A stretch of DNA of 64,000 bases from positions 558,001-622,000 of the forward strand of contig NC_026502.1 of NCBI RefSeq assembly GCF_000182925.2, written 5' to 3'. This DNA is from Neurospora crassa OR74A (lineage: Eukaryota; Ascomycota; Sordariomycetes; Sordariales; Sordariaceae). The notes under the pieces are model-generated. The model saw nothing but the letters and a program-made list of their open reading frames with translations. It was not told the origin of the DNA and ran no database searches. Of the stretch, positions 19,277 to 29,341 are shown piece by piece. Position 1 is the stretch's first letter; the number at the start of each line of letters is the position of its first letter. The translations under genes were made by a program, and so were the position numbers.

Positions 19277-21458
19277 GGGGCGCCTGATGTTGTCTTCCGG
19301 TTCTTGCGATGCACGTTCCGACCTCACACACTGGGTAATGAAGTAGGTAAATCAGAACGAAATCATTCGAGCACCAAACCTTTGTCAAATGCCATTCAAG
19401 ATCAGTTGGTTTCATGATGTTCCCAGGAGGATAAGGCCGTCATCTTCACGAGTGTCCTCGAGGAGTTTTGCTACACCCTGTAGCTCAGTGTGCTACTACA
19501 GCAGGGGCAGTCCAGTCCAGGCTTTCTGTCAGCGGTCCAGGTTCCACGGCTGCGTCTGAAGTCAGTACCACAACGATCGACACTTCATGGAATCTTCTCA
19601 TCACAACTCGTTAACTTCTTCAATACACGCTGGCTGCTTGTTAGTCTCAACGATCACGAGATTCCACTTCCCCACAAAGAGGAATCCATTCCATTTAGAT
19701 GTTGTGTTTCTAGCAAGCCAGCTTACCTAGCCGCCTCCAAGATACCCGTCCCAAGCCACCGTCCCTGTGCTGTTGGCGCCGACCCTATCCTACTACCTAG
19801 CAGACCTCGCTAAGGAAGCCAGATACACCCCAACGGCATCTTCAAGGTCGCTCGCCCAATTCTATCAAGCTTCATTTCTCCTTGTTGAAAACAGAGATGA
19901 ATGTGAGGTTCGTCGAAGCGAGCTTTCTTGTCGAATTTAAAAGCAATATGCGATGAAAATAGAGTTCTCACTTCTACCGCTGCTGCGTTGAGTGCCGTGA
20001 TGACGTCGCATCGACACTTTTGGGGGTGGTCGCCATCCGGGCCTTTCTCACGTAAGGCGGCTGCGGGAATATGCTAACTTCCCTGCCAGATCGGGAATGC
20101 TCATTTCGAATCCGCGCTGTCGCTGGGTTGTGAGACTTTTAGTGACGTTGTTTGCTGCAATGAATGGAGGTTTTGAGAAGACTTGAAAGAGAAGGAGGAG
20201 GATTTCGACGGATTGCGTGAAGCTCGAAACGTGGGGGGTAGCAGCTAGGACTAACAGTCGCTAACAGGCTTGCAGCCTAACGGAAAAGGAATCCGTTAGT
20301 GAGTTTTATCCATGGTCCATCCTAAGCTTAGCTCGCCATGACCTTTGATTTATCTTCGGGGTCCAGGGCATTTCCCCTCCTCTGCTCTCCTCCCGTTGCT
20401 CATTCTCTGCCCGATATCGCGTTTTTTTCGTTTTCGAGATGTTCTAGCGCCCTCAATACTGTCTAAACCGAATGAATTCAAACAGTTCCAAGAATGTCTA
20501 GGACCACCACTTTGATTCTACAGTGAACGGACCATGCTGGTCACCTCATCGGATAGTGACCAGCCGAACAACCAACCACCATTTACGCACGCGACACACA
20601 CACACACCACCCCTCACACCCATCCGTCAACTCGGGAAAGATGATGCCGACATACAACAGTCCTATCACATCACATCCGACGACCGGGTCTAGATGCCCT
20701 TCCCCTCATGTGAATTATGTGTGTTAACGTTAGTGGCGGCATACCTGGTTGCCGCTTAACGGACTTGTAAAACCTCTCACATCCCCGCTTGCCATTGGCC
20801 CGCATTTATCACCAGATCAAGTACCACCATATTCAACAACTCAAGTCTACCTCGAGCAATATCCACATTGCGAAAAGGATATCGTATCTACGCAAGTCAG
20901 CTGATCCAAAGGGGCCATTTTTTTTTTACCGTTTTGCTTCATATTAGCTTACAGATGGTGGAAGACGAGAGGTTGAAATCTCAAAGTCGACCTCTGGACT
21001 TTGTCACTGAAGAAGATGTGAAAGTGGGGTTTCTTTCTGCACGTCCGTTACGCGACCTCTCCATCCTACCCTGCATACTACCTTCACCATTCACAGCGAG
21101 GGTTGTCATGGCGGGATCCAGTGCACTTATCATATCCGCAGGTGACTCGACCTCTTCGCCTTGGCTACCAAACTGCAGAATCTTCATTCCCATCTTCAAC
21201 TTTACACCATCCTTCTATTGATTGCTTTTGTTTTGTTCTTGTACATTGTTGATAGTCTAGTAACATATCACCATCTTCGTTCATCGCAGCATTCTAGACA
21301 TATTCATCACTGTTCATCCTTCCAATCATCGGTTTGTTATCACCCAACTAAAATTTGCCTAGCTTGTTTCTCAATTCACCCCTCTCCGGATTCCATCATC
21401 AGCGAAAGTACAGCCAGCGACAAGTATACCTCTACTAGCATGATCGTCTAAAGCCAAC
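19277..21458. other. Region with no supported gene; promoter/leader of the DMT transporter at its right end
   Basis: Normal base composition. Short open frames such as 19490-19813 lack motifs and a believable start. A CA run lies at about 20590-20605. The stretch 20.86-21.46 kb is C/T- and CATC-rich and probably belongs to the transcribed leader of the gene at 21459. Confidence 0.4.
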
Positions 21459-23361
21459 ATGTCCCGCTACCATAACCTCCCCGACTCCAAAACGGACATC
21501 AACCCTTACGATGGCGAAGACTCCTACGCCATGATCTCTTCATCTTCACTATCCTCCCCAGACTTCATCGACAAGGCCCCGGGGCCCGCCAAAGGTCACA
21601 ACAACAACCTCACCATCCCCGACCTCTCAACCTTCCACCCCTCCGCCCTCCGCTCGCTAACCACCTCCCCCTTCTCCGAGCATGAACTCCTCTCCCCTTC
21701 ATTCCAACACATCCGCCGGACCCTCTCCCGCTCCCCGTCACCCTCAAGGTCCTTCCAACATGGCCCCATTGGCCCCAACTCCTCCAACCCAAAATCACGA
21801 ATCATCAACTTCCTCCACCGCAATCGGCCTCTCTTCCAAGTAGCCATCGCCCAACTCTTTGGGGCTTTGATGAACCTCTCTGCTCGTCTTCTCGAACTTT
21901 CTGGCGAAGTGGAAGGGGGAGGAGAAGGAGAAGAAGAAGGAAAAGCAGGAATGCACCCCTTCCAGATCCTCTTTGCCCGAATGTTTTTAACCAGTCTCCT
22001 CTCGCTTCTTTACATGCACTGGAAAAAGGTCGAGTTTGCGCCGTGGGGGAGGAGGGAGGTGCGGTGGTTGTTGGTTTTGCGGGGTGTTACTGGGTTTGTG
22101 AGTCTTTTTTTTTAATTTAATATTCTTAAACTTTTTTTTTCTTCCTTTCAGCTCTTTTTGGTACGATCTTCGTACGTATCATGGCCATTGTTGGGGATTG
22201 AAGGCAGGTGAATGTCGGGTGAAGAAGAGGACGAAAGAATGTCTTGTGAACTACGACTCCGAAAGTGAATGAAACTGACACATGAAACAGTTCGGCATCT
22301 TCCCCCTCTGGTACTCCATGCTCTACCTCCCCATCGCCGAAGCAACAGTCATCACCTTCTTGGCTCCCTCCCTCTCAGGCTACCTCTCCCACCTGCTTCT
22401 CAAAGACCCCTTCACCAAAAAAGAGCAAATAGCCAGCTTCGTCGCCTTGGCCGGCGTCGTCCTAATCGCCCGCCCTATTTCCTTTTTGTTTTCCTCTTCC
22501 TCCTCCACACCAACAACTGTCCCACCCTCTTTGGATCCCAATACCAACACCACCAACCTCACCTCCCCCGCTTCACCCGCCACCAATAATATCACCGACG
22601 ACATGCCCCCCTCCCTCCGCCTCCTAGGCATCGCCTCCGCCCTGCTCAGCGTCCTCGGCGCATCTGCAGCCTACACCACCATCCGCGCCCTCGGCCCTTC
22701 CACCCACCCTTTAATCTCCGTCAACTACTTTAGCCTGTGGTGCACCTTCGTCTCCCTCCTAGCTTTACTTCTCTGTCCTTTACTCGGCATCGGACAGGAG
22801 GCCACAAATCTAGTACCCGCTATTCGCTGGGGACTGCCTAGGGGAGTGTATCAATGGGGTTTGTTGATAGGGTTAGGAGTTGCCGGGTTTGTAATGCAGT
22901 TTTTGTTGACGTCTGGGTTGGGGGCTGGGCCGGGACGTGATAAAGATGGGGATGGAAAGGGGGGTGGTGAAAGTGGGGGTGAAGGTGAAAGGAGAAGGGA
23001 CCAACGGGTGACGATGACGAAGGGAGCAACGAAGTCGAATCGCGCGACGGCCATGATTTATACGCAGATGCTATTCGCGGCGGGGTTTGATAAGTGGGTG
23101 TTTGGACGGACCATGAGTGGGTGGAGTGTGGTTGGGTGTGGGCTAATCGTTGGAAGTGCGTTGTGGGCTGTTTTGGCAAAGGAGACGGGTGCAGAAAAGG
23201 AAGGGGTGAGGGGTGGACAGGAGGGTGCAGATTTGGAGATGGCTGGGGGTATGAGGGAAAGTAGGACGGAGAGTGGCGAAGAAGAGGAAGGTGTGCCGAT
23301 GTTGAGAGGGACAGAAGTAGAAGAAGGGGTCGCATCTAGGGACCAACGGACTGATGACTGA
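21459..23361 (+). CDS. DMT-superfamily (EamA / SLC35G-like) membrane transporter (2 exons)
   Basis: Exons 21459-22097 and 22291-23361 (569 aa). The 193-bp intron starts GTGAGT and ends ACAG; splicing gives LRGVTGF-FGIFPLWYSM, which matches the R-G-x-x-G-F-F-G-x-F segment of SLC35G1-type proteins. Residues 1-120 are a Ser/Pro-rich cytosolic tail. Ten hydrophobic segments follow, including the first EamA repeat with LPIAEATVITFLAPSLSGYL and a second from LLGIASALLSVLGASAAYTTIR onward. A Gly/Lys-rich loop (~residues 430-470) interrupts the second repeat. A charged acidic tail ends the protein. These proteins move small organic solutes across a membrane; substrate and membrane cannot be told from sequence. 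A short alternative exon at 22152-22160 was considered and dropped because direct splicing matches the family better. Confidence 0.9.
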
Positions 23362-23429
23362 TGTGGTCTGTTTACGAGCAGCCTTCTATAGAATAACCAG
23401 ATTGCGAACGCACTGAAAGCATATTGGTC

Positions 23430-24810
23430 AGCCGCGAGCCAAGTGAGACAAGAAGGAAAACCTGGGTTGAGACTTGGCCCTTCTCTAGTCCTTGGACACT
23501 CTGCGCTTAAACCTGCCTGGGAAACTGGTGCAGCGATTGCCAAAGACATACTTCGATAGGAACGCCTTTGAGGATGGTCAGACGGAGCTTTCCCATTTTC
23601 ATGATCTGAGTGCACGGGGGAATTACAGATTTCTGTGCCAGAGGTGGAAGAGTACAGCAGGGTAAGGGTAAGGGAGGAGAAGATTGAGGGAGTTGCTCGG
23701 AGTGGGTGCCGAAGTGAAGGCTGGTGCTTCTCGAGTTACGTTGGCAAGCAGATGTGATCATTGTCAGTGGTGTGCAATGATGCTAACCGGACTGAATGGG
23801 GTTGTAGTGGGATAAGAGCGTCACCCAAGTCGATAACCGAGAGGACTCTGTCACTGTGACATTTGACGATGGGACATCAACCTCAGGGACTCTTCTCGTG
23901 GCTTGCGATAGTGCCAACTCAGTGATTCGCCGTGCTTTGTTCCCGGAGGAGCAGTATCCGAGGTACCGAATTCCAGACTCCAGTAAGAGTGATGGGTGTC
24001 AGACTCGACTGCTCAAGAGAAGAAATTGAGCCGGTAAGGATGCTTGATCCGTTTTTCCTGCAAGGCAGTTGTCCTGCGACAAGGCCGTATGTTTACACCA
24101 GCGGTAAGAACGCATTCCAGATTCCGCTAGTGAGATGTCTCTCTGGTGAGTTGTTGACATGAGAATACCTCTAGTCCTCGATGCGCCCGGGAACTACCCC
24201 GATAAGCGGACGGATAAGTATACTGTCCAGGTTGTCGTCTCGTGGCCCATCCACAGCGGCGTGCTTGGGCGATGGTCAACCATCCCGGTTCCTGATACCA
24301 ATGATGAGAAACTGGGGCTTCTCAAGTGAATCATGGAGCGAGCCCTTCAAATCACTCTCTGTAATGCTCCTGCAGACACTGAAGTAAAACGTCTCGACCT
24401 GACGGACTGGGCACCACCAAAGGGTCTACGAAGTAGAGGTCGCATGGCGCTTGTGGGAGATGCCTTGCATCCCATGGCCATGTGTGAGTTTGTCGTCTTT
24501 CTCGGGGAAGTAAAAGCGACTAACCTAACGCCTGCGTCTAGATCGTGGTGAGGGGGCGAACCATGCCATTTTGGACGTACTCGAGTTTGCGCAACAGGTT
24601 TTTCCGTACCTGGAAGATACGACTGCGGAGTTGCGGAATGCCATTGACAGATACGAGGGCTTGGTGATTGCGGTGTTTGCTTCTCGGCAAGCGTGTATCG
24701 ATGCGCAGTGGTGGGAACGAATCAGTGGCAACAGTCCTCTGTTGAGCAGACGAACTCCCAATGTGGACTTCGAGGAGGAAGATGTTCGTACAAGGTCCCA
24801 CTGAGTATTG
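23430..24810 (+). pseudogene. FAD-dependent monooxygenase pseudogene, 5'-truncated and frameshifted
   Basis: Readable pieces, in order but in different frames: GLRLGPSL and LNLPGKLVQRLPKTYFDRN (about 23465-23560); WDKSVTQVD, then FDDGTSTSGTLLVACDSANS (about 23810-23925), equivalent to the family's LLVGADGxxS motif; VRVMGVRLDCSREEIEPV (about 23975-24035); PGNYPDKRTDKYTVQVVVSWP (about 24190-24250); and RMALVGDALHPMAMY-RGEGANHAI (about 24440-24570), the second FAD-contact motif, rejoined over an intron of about 60 bp beginning GTGAGT at 24482. It ends with ASRQACIDAQWWERISGNSP. The N-terminal GxGxxG dinucleotide fold is missing, a stop (TGA) breaks LLK-IMERAL near 24330, and at least one frameshift lies near 23960. 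The intact family hydroxylates aromatic or polyketide substrates using NAD(P)H and FAD. This copy is dead or needs resequencing. Confidence 0.75.
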
Positions 24811-25577
24811 GTGGCGAGGAGTTTATGATGAAGCTCCAATAACTCCACTCGCGGGGAGAAGAAAAGGGCCGTTTGAAGCACGATGTTCACAGAAAGTCGT
24901 GGGTAGAAAGGAGAAAGAAGGACTCAATCACCCAGTGACGACAGATCGAGAACATAGGTAATCTCAGCTTGTACGTAAGGTACCTCCTCCACTTTTGCGC
25001 ATTGGATAGGTACCTCTACCCAACCTACCTTGGGTTTCGTGCCCTAATACCTCGCATCGTGCTTGCCATTCTTCACCTTCAAAGTTGCTCCTCCCCTTCA
25101 CGCCCCCGTATCAGCTAACTGTACATCCTTGTCTTCAGTGGTTCAGTAGACTTCCAGACCCCTCGAGATTTAGGCGATTTAACCAAGCATCTTAACACTT
25201 ATGACTCCTAATATTCTCGAGTTGTGGCCAAAACTTTTGTTGCCGGCAGTGTTCAGGTTGGAGCGATCGGAGTAGGAGGGGTCTAATGGCCCTCGTGGCA
25301 GCCGTTCCCGTCATTTGCTCAAAGGGCAGATGGAGTCATTATCGTCAGGTGATTCTCGGTTCTGGACTTCACAGAAAGAGGGGGAGAGGTATGTACCAGC
25401 GAGGTTACCACATACTTGGTCACCAGAATTACCGGGAAAAAAGAAAAACAGGAATATCAGATACAGATCGCACTTGTAATCTCGCGCCATATCAAAAGGA
25501 AAATAAGCGCCTCCCGCATATACAACACAGAGAAGACTGCAGAAGATGAATCAGCAAAAAGGAAAGTGGAGCAAAAA
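24811..25577. other. Intergenic between the monooxygenase relic and 5S gene 2
   Basis: No gene recognised. Several GGTACCTAC-type motifs appear at 24980-25030. The sequence near 25570 forms the T-run terminator of the minus-strand 5S gene. Confidence 0.4.
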
Positions 25578-25696
25578 ACATACAACACCAGGGATTCGCT
25601 GGTCGTCACCGACCCAACTACTAGTCTGGCCCTCACTGGCTTATCTATGGGAGAGCGGACGGGATCCCGAGTTTTCCAGTGGGTATGGTCGTATGT
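25578..25696 (-). rRNA. 5S ribosomal RNA, dispersed copy 2
   Basis: Minus-strand copy, 119 bp, identical by eye to 4312-4430. Its 3' flank on the minus strand is a run of six T (25573-25578 complement), a pol III terminator. A CATA sits at -29 to -26 relative to its 5' end, close to the TATA position reported to matter for Neurospora 5S genes. Confidence 0.96.
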
Positions 25697-27152
25697 GTTT
25701 AGATGCATCAAATTGCGCACCTATGAAGGACAATTTGGGAAGTAGCATTGTACTTAGATTTTGGGTCGGCTAGCGTCGCGCGTTGTTGGCCGGCCGGAAA
25801 CAGAGAGCAGGTACGAGGCAGACACTCAGTAATCACTTTTCACCTACTGAAGTAGGAACTCTCAAAACAATCCAGATAAAGTCTTGACTGCTTATTTTCT
25901 GTGTAAACACGTCGAACCAGGACAATGGAGGCAGACAATGAAGCGAAATGTAATCCACACAAGGAGGGGGGGTGAAAAAAAGATGGGGCAGGAATGTAAA
26001 CATTGCCAGCGTGAATATAACTATTTTCTAAACGGAAAAAATGCGAACGAACAGCAGCGAAAAGAAATAAGATTTGTGTTCCCATTCAGTGTGTCATATT
26101 CTCCTTTGTGCGAAACTCCCGATCCAGCTCCCCGATCTGTGTTTGACTAGACTATTTTCGAAACCCGCATGTTAAGCCCATATCATGTCTATGTTCGCGA
26201 ACCACTGTGAAGCCCATCAAGCCGAAACGGGGAAATAGGCGCGGTGAAATCTTCATTCTCATCTTGACATATTGTGGCTTGTTTGAAAGAAGTGATTGCC
26301 CGATTCTTCTGGTTGTCTCCCGATGCATCGCTGTTCCCAGTTGGTACTGGAGGATGGTAATCTCCGTCTCAAAGCCTTCATCGGAGTCTAAAACGCTCGG
26401 GTTATCCTTCACAGTGTGGAAACGTGCTTTGATGCCTCCCGTTTTTCTGTGATTTTGCTTGCTCGATCTTTCCCGCCCCTTCCTGCGCATACTCCTGCCC
26501 TCTCCTCTCTTGGGACTCGTCTCCACTTATCGTCACACATGCAAGACGGACCCTCGCTTCTTGGTGATCCTTCGCTGACCGAACACAAAACAATAGCGAC
26601 CACCCAGTCATTCTCTTCTGGGATAGCGAGGGCATCTACAAGATGGCCGTGGTAGAGGGTAGTTCAAGCCGAGTTTTCCCGGGTACACCCGAATGATACG
26701 GGTTGTCAAAATGGCATCCAAGACTGTTTCCTCAACGATTAATGATAGCATGATCTTGACGTGAGGTTGCTCGCTTGTGGTTTCTGTTTCGTTGCGTTTT
26801 CTTGCTGCTGTTGTTCTCGTAAAAGACTCAGGGAGGAACTCTCCTTGGAAAGTGCTGTCCTTAATCATCATCACGACGAGACGGATCTTTTGCAAACTAG
26901 TCAGACGGAGGGTACATGCACATCCAATTGGTGGAAGCCCCTCCCTCTCGATGTGTTTAAGCAAGTTCGAGTCAGGAACTGCGCGCCCTCAAGATGTGTT
27001 CAATCTCTCTGGTCGGTCTGCCTACTTGCATTGACCCGCCTTTACATCTCTTCTGTTACACGTCGATACAATGCAGATATAACCTCCGTAATAATCGATT
27101 ATTAAACGAAAGAAAAACCTTATTCCGCATTATCTCGAACTGGTCCTGCATC
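25697..27152. other. Intergenic with no supported gene
   Basis: Short frames on both strands (for example around 26200-26500 and 26600-26960) lack motifs, and some begin with non-ATG codons. The last ~150 bases before 27153 may be the leader of the small gene there. Confidence 0.35.
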
Positions 27153-27473
27153 ATGGCGCAATCTTCTCAGCTTACAGCCCTTTACGCACCGATCAACTGG
27201 GTCGCCGAGGAGAATATCATCTTTGGACCTTTGGCTACCCCTTTCCTCGACAGCTGGGTTCAGAGAGTTCTCGATGAAAATTACTGGGACTGTTCCGAGG
27301 CCTTCACGAGGTTGATCGCAAGATTCAGGCTCCTTGTTCGGTACGCGGAGAGCTCTGAAAATGGATCCAGCAACTTGGCCAGAGACAAGTTCATGCTCGA
27401 AGGGTTAAAGAGAACCCTCGGTATGCGCGCTCCCCCAGTACTACCCTCTTCCCTTCCGGTCCCCAGCTTGTAG
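27153..27473 (+). CDS. Small hypothetical protein, 106 aa as read; may be the first exon of a longer gene
   Basis: ATG at 27153 (TCATCATGGCG context). The product begins MAQSSQLTALYAPINWVAEE and is mostly helical in character (FLDSWVQRVLDENYWDCSEAF, KFMLEGLKRTLG). A GTATGC donor-like site at 27421 falls right after RTL, and the last ~16 residues beyond it are Pro/Ser-rich and look non-coding. A protein-like open stretch lies downstream at about 27690-28019, so the true gene may splice across; no acceptor in the right phase was convincing. No family recognised. Confidence 0.4.
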   Translation: MAQSSQLTALYAPINWVAEENIIFGPLATPFLDSWVQRVLDENYWDCSEAFTRLIARFRLLVRYAESSENGSSNLARDKFMLEGLKRTLGMRAPPVLPSSLPVPSL

Positions 27474-27686
27474 AACGATGTCTCCCGGCCAGTAGGTAGG
27501 TAGGTACCTACTTTCCCATAGTCCTAGGTATGCTGACCTCCTAGGATATACCTACCAGCCAACCCAGAAACCGTCAAAAAACCTCCGCGCCGGACAAATC
27601 AAAACTCCGACATTTGGTACCGGGCAAAATCTCGGAACTACACACTCTTTCAGTCACTGGTAGACTGCTTCATTTAGAATATTGCA

Positions 27687-28019
27687 AAGGCGTTCACCGG
27701 CAGGCACAGAGAAGACTTCGTTAAGGAATGCCAAGGCATTGAATACTGGTGTCCAAACGGGAATTGGCTTCAACCTCCTTCTGCCCGACCCAAGGTGGGA
27801 GAACCGGAGCTCCCGACTCCACAGGAGTATGGCCATGTCCAGCGACCGTATGGTCGTATTGGCATTGGCATTGACTCAGGCAAGAATAGCTCGTCTATTG
27901 CTCTCCTTGTCCCGCCTTTTAGACGTCACGAATTACCTGCGATGGAGCCGCCTGCTGAAGCTCGAGGACCCCCTTCGAGATTCGATACTAGGCTGTTGCC
28001 TTTGGGACCGAATACCTAA
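27687..28019 (+). other. Coding-like stretch, possible downstream exon
   Basis: One frame stays open from about 27680 to the stop at 28017-28019 and reads like a protein: FTGRHREDFVKECQGIEYWC, then a Pro-rich part, then RPYGRIGIGIDSGKNSSSIA. It has no good start of its own. It may be a second exon of the gene at 27153 or a gene relic. Confidence 0.3.
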
Positions 28020-28978
28020 CATAAGAGCACGAGGGTCGGTGATGTCAATGGTGGAAATACGGAGTAAACATCAGTTTGGGGGACTTGAAACGGTTGGTTG
28101 TTTGTTTGGTGGGTAGATCCTGGGCTAAGAAGCACGCTGAGAGCGTCGCTAACACCCATATTTGCACACGCCTTTGTCGCCAATATTCCATACAATTGTA
28201 CGCCGTTATTAAGGGAAAAGGGAAGAGATATAAACTGTAGTAGCATGGGAATAGGTAAATCCCTGTGCGCACCGCCTTACAACTCCGTGTTCCTATTGTC
28301 GTTACAATTTACGTAACCCATTCCCGCTTCCAAGGGGTAGCCATCGGTCGAAGCCTCGTGTAGCAACTATTCGATTTCCATTCACACCTAGCAAGAATTA
28401 TTGACGTCGGGAGAGCAAGACGGATCATATGACAAAGCTAGAATCGTTGTGGAGATGATGCGTGGATGGGGAGAGGGGGGCCCTCTGTGAACTCCAGGCC
28501 GTCAGTGCAAGGTACCTACCTATAGGGAGTGGTTCTAGGAAGTGAGGTATTGATAACGACAGATGTGCGTTGCTCGCAAAAGAGCTGACATCTAGCAGTG
28601 TTTTCTTGGTATCATGTATTCCTTGTATTCATGGTAGGTAGGTAACGGGATGATCTCAAAGAAAAAGAAGAGAGAGAGAGAGAGAAAAAAGTAAAGAAAA
28701 AAAAAAACACGGATAATGGAAAAGTAAGCAGCGCGGAAGGAAAAGAAATGGAAACGAACAAGAAACGAAAGAGATATAGCCGCAAAGGTTGGAAATACAC
28801 GACCTGTTCAAGATATCTGGAAATCTGAGCTATACTGGTACCCTCCTCGATCAATCATCCCGTGTTATCTTTCCTATGTAGAGGTAGATTGGACATATAA
28901 AATAAGAAAAAAAAGGAAAAGAAAAAAAGAAAAAAGGAAGAAAAAGGAAAAGAAAAGAAAAGAAAACCGCATCGGGTG
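28020..28978. other. Intergenic; purine-rich simple sequence
   Basis: No gene seen. Holds a GA run (about 28669-28685), A-rich tracts (28690-28706 and 28905-28966) and short TAGG/CCTA motifs (28512-28522, 28634-28644). Confidence 0.5.
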
Positions 28979-29099
28979 CTACTCGAAGAAGCGCGATCCG
29001 TAGTGCGTCTGCACCACGAAGTAAAGGTCATTCATGGCCTGTCGATGCTTCGGGTCAGCACACTGTATGAATATGACTTGATCTGGGTTTTGAACGTAC
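28979..29099 (-). CDS. Probable last exon of an unresolved minus-strand gene
   Basis: A pyrimidine-rich acceptor (CTTTCTTTTCGCTACAG on the minus strand) is followed by 39 codons of protein-like sequence, including DQVIFIQCADPKHRQAMNDL and ending THYGSRFFE before a TAG. Upstream on the same strand, 29120-29310, another frame reads DADIHTYSYEGLHLAIITFE and GILVLAGLSDGRSRW, which could be an earlier exon, but no join in phase was satisfactory. Family not recognised. It lies 240 bp downstream of the HET gene on the same strand; part of it could be an alternative C terminus of that gene. Confidence 0.35.
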
Positions 29100-29341
29100 C
29101 TGTAGCGAAAAGAAAGAGGTAGGTACTATCACCGATCTCGGCTCCCACACACAAGTGACCATCGACACCAAAATTTGCCAACGGCTTCGTCCGTCACTCA
29201 GCCCTGCCAAGACTAAAATCCCCTCCGGCTCGAAAGTGATGATTGCCAGATGCAAGCCCTCGTAGCTGTAGGTGTGTATGTCCGCGTCGCGATAGGTAGT
29301 TGAGCCGGTTGGTGGGATGAAGCCTTTGACTATCTGCTAGC

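Noticed and set aside
22152-22160. Possible 9-base microexon in the DMT transporter
   Set aside because: Direct splicing 22097 to 22291 reproduces the family sequence GF-FG without extra residues.
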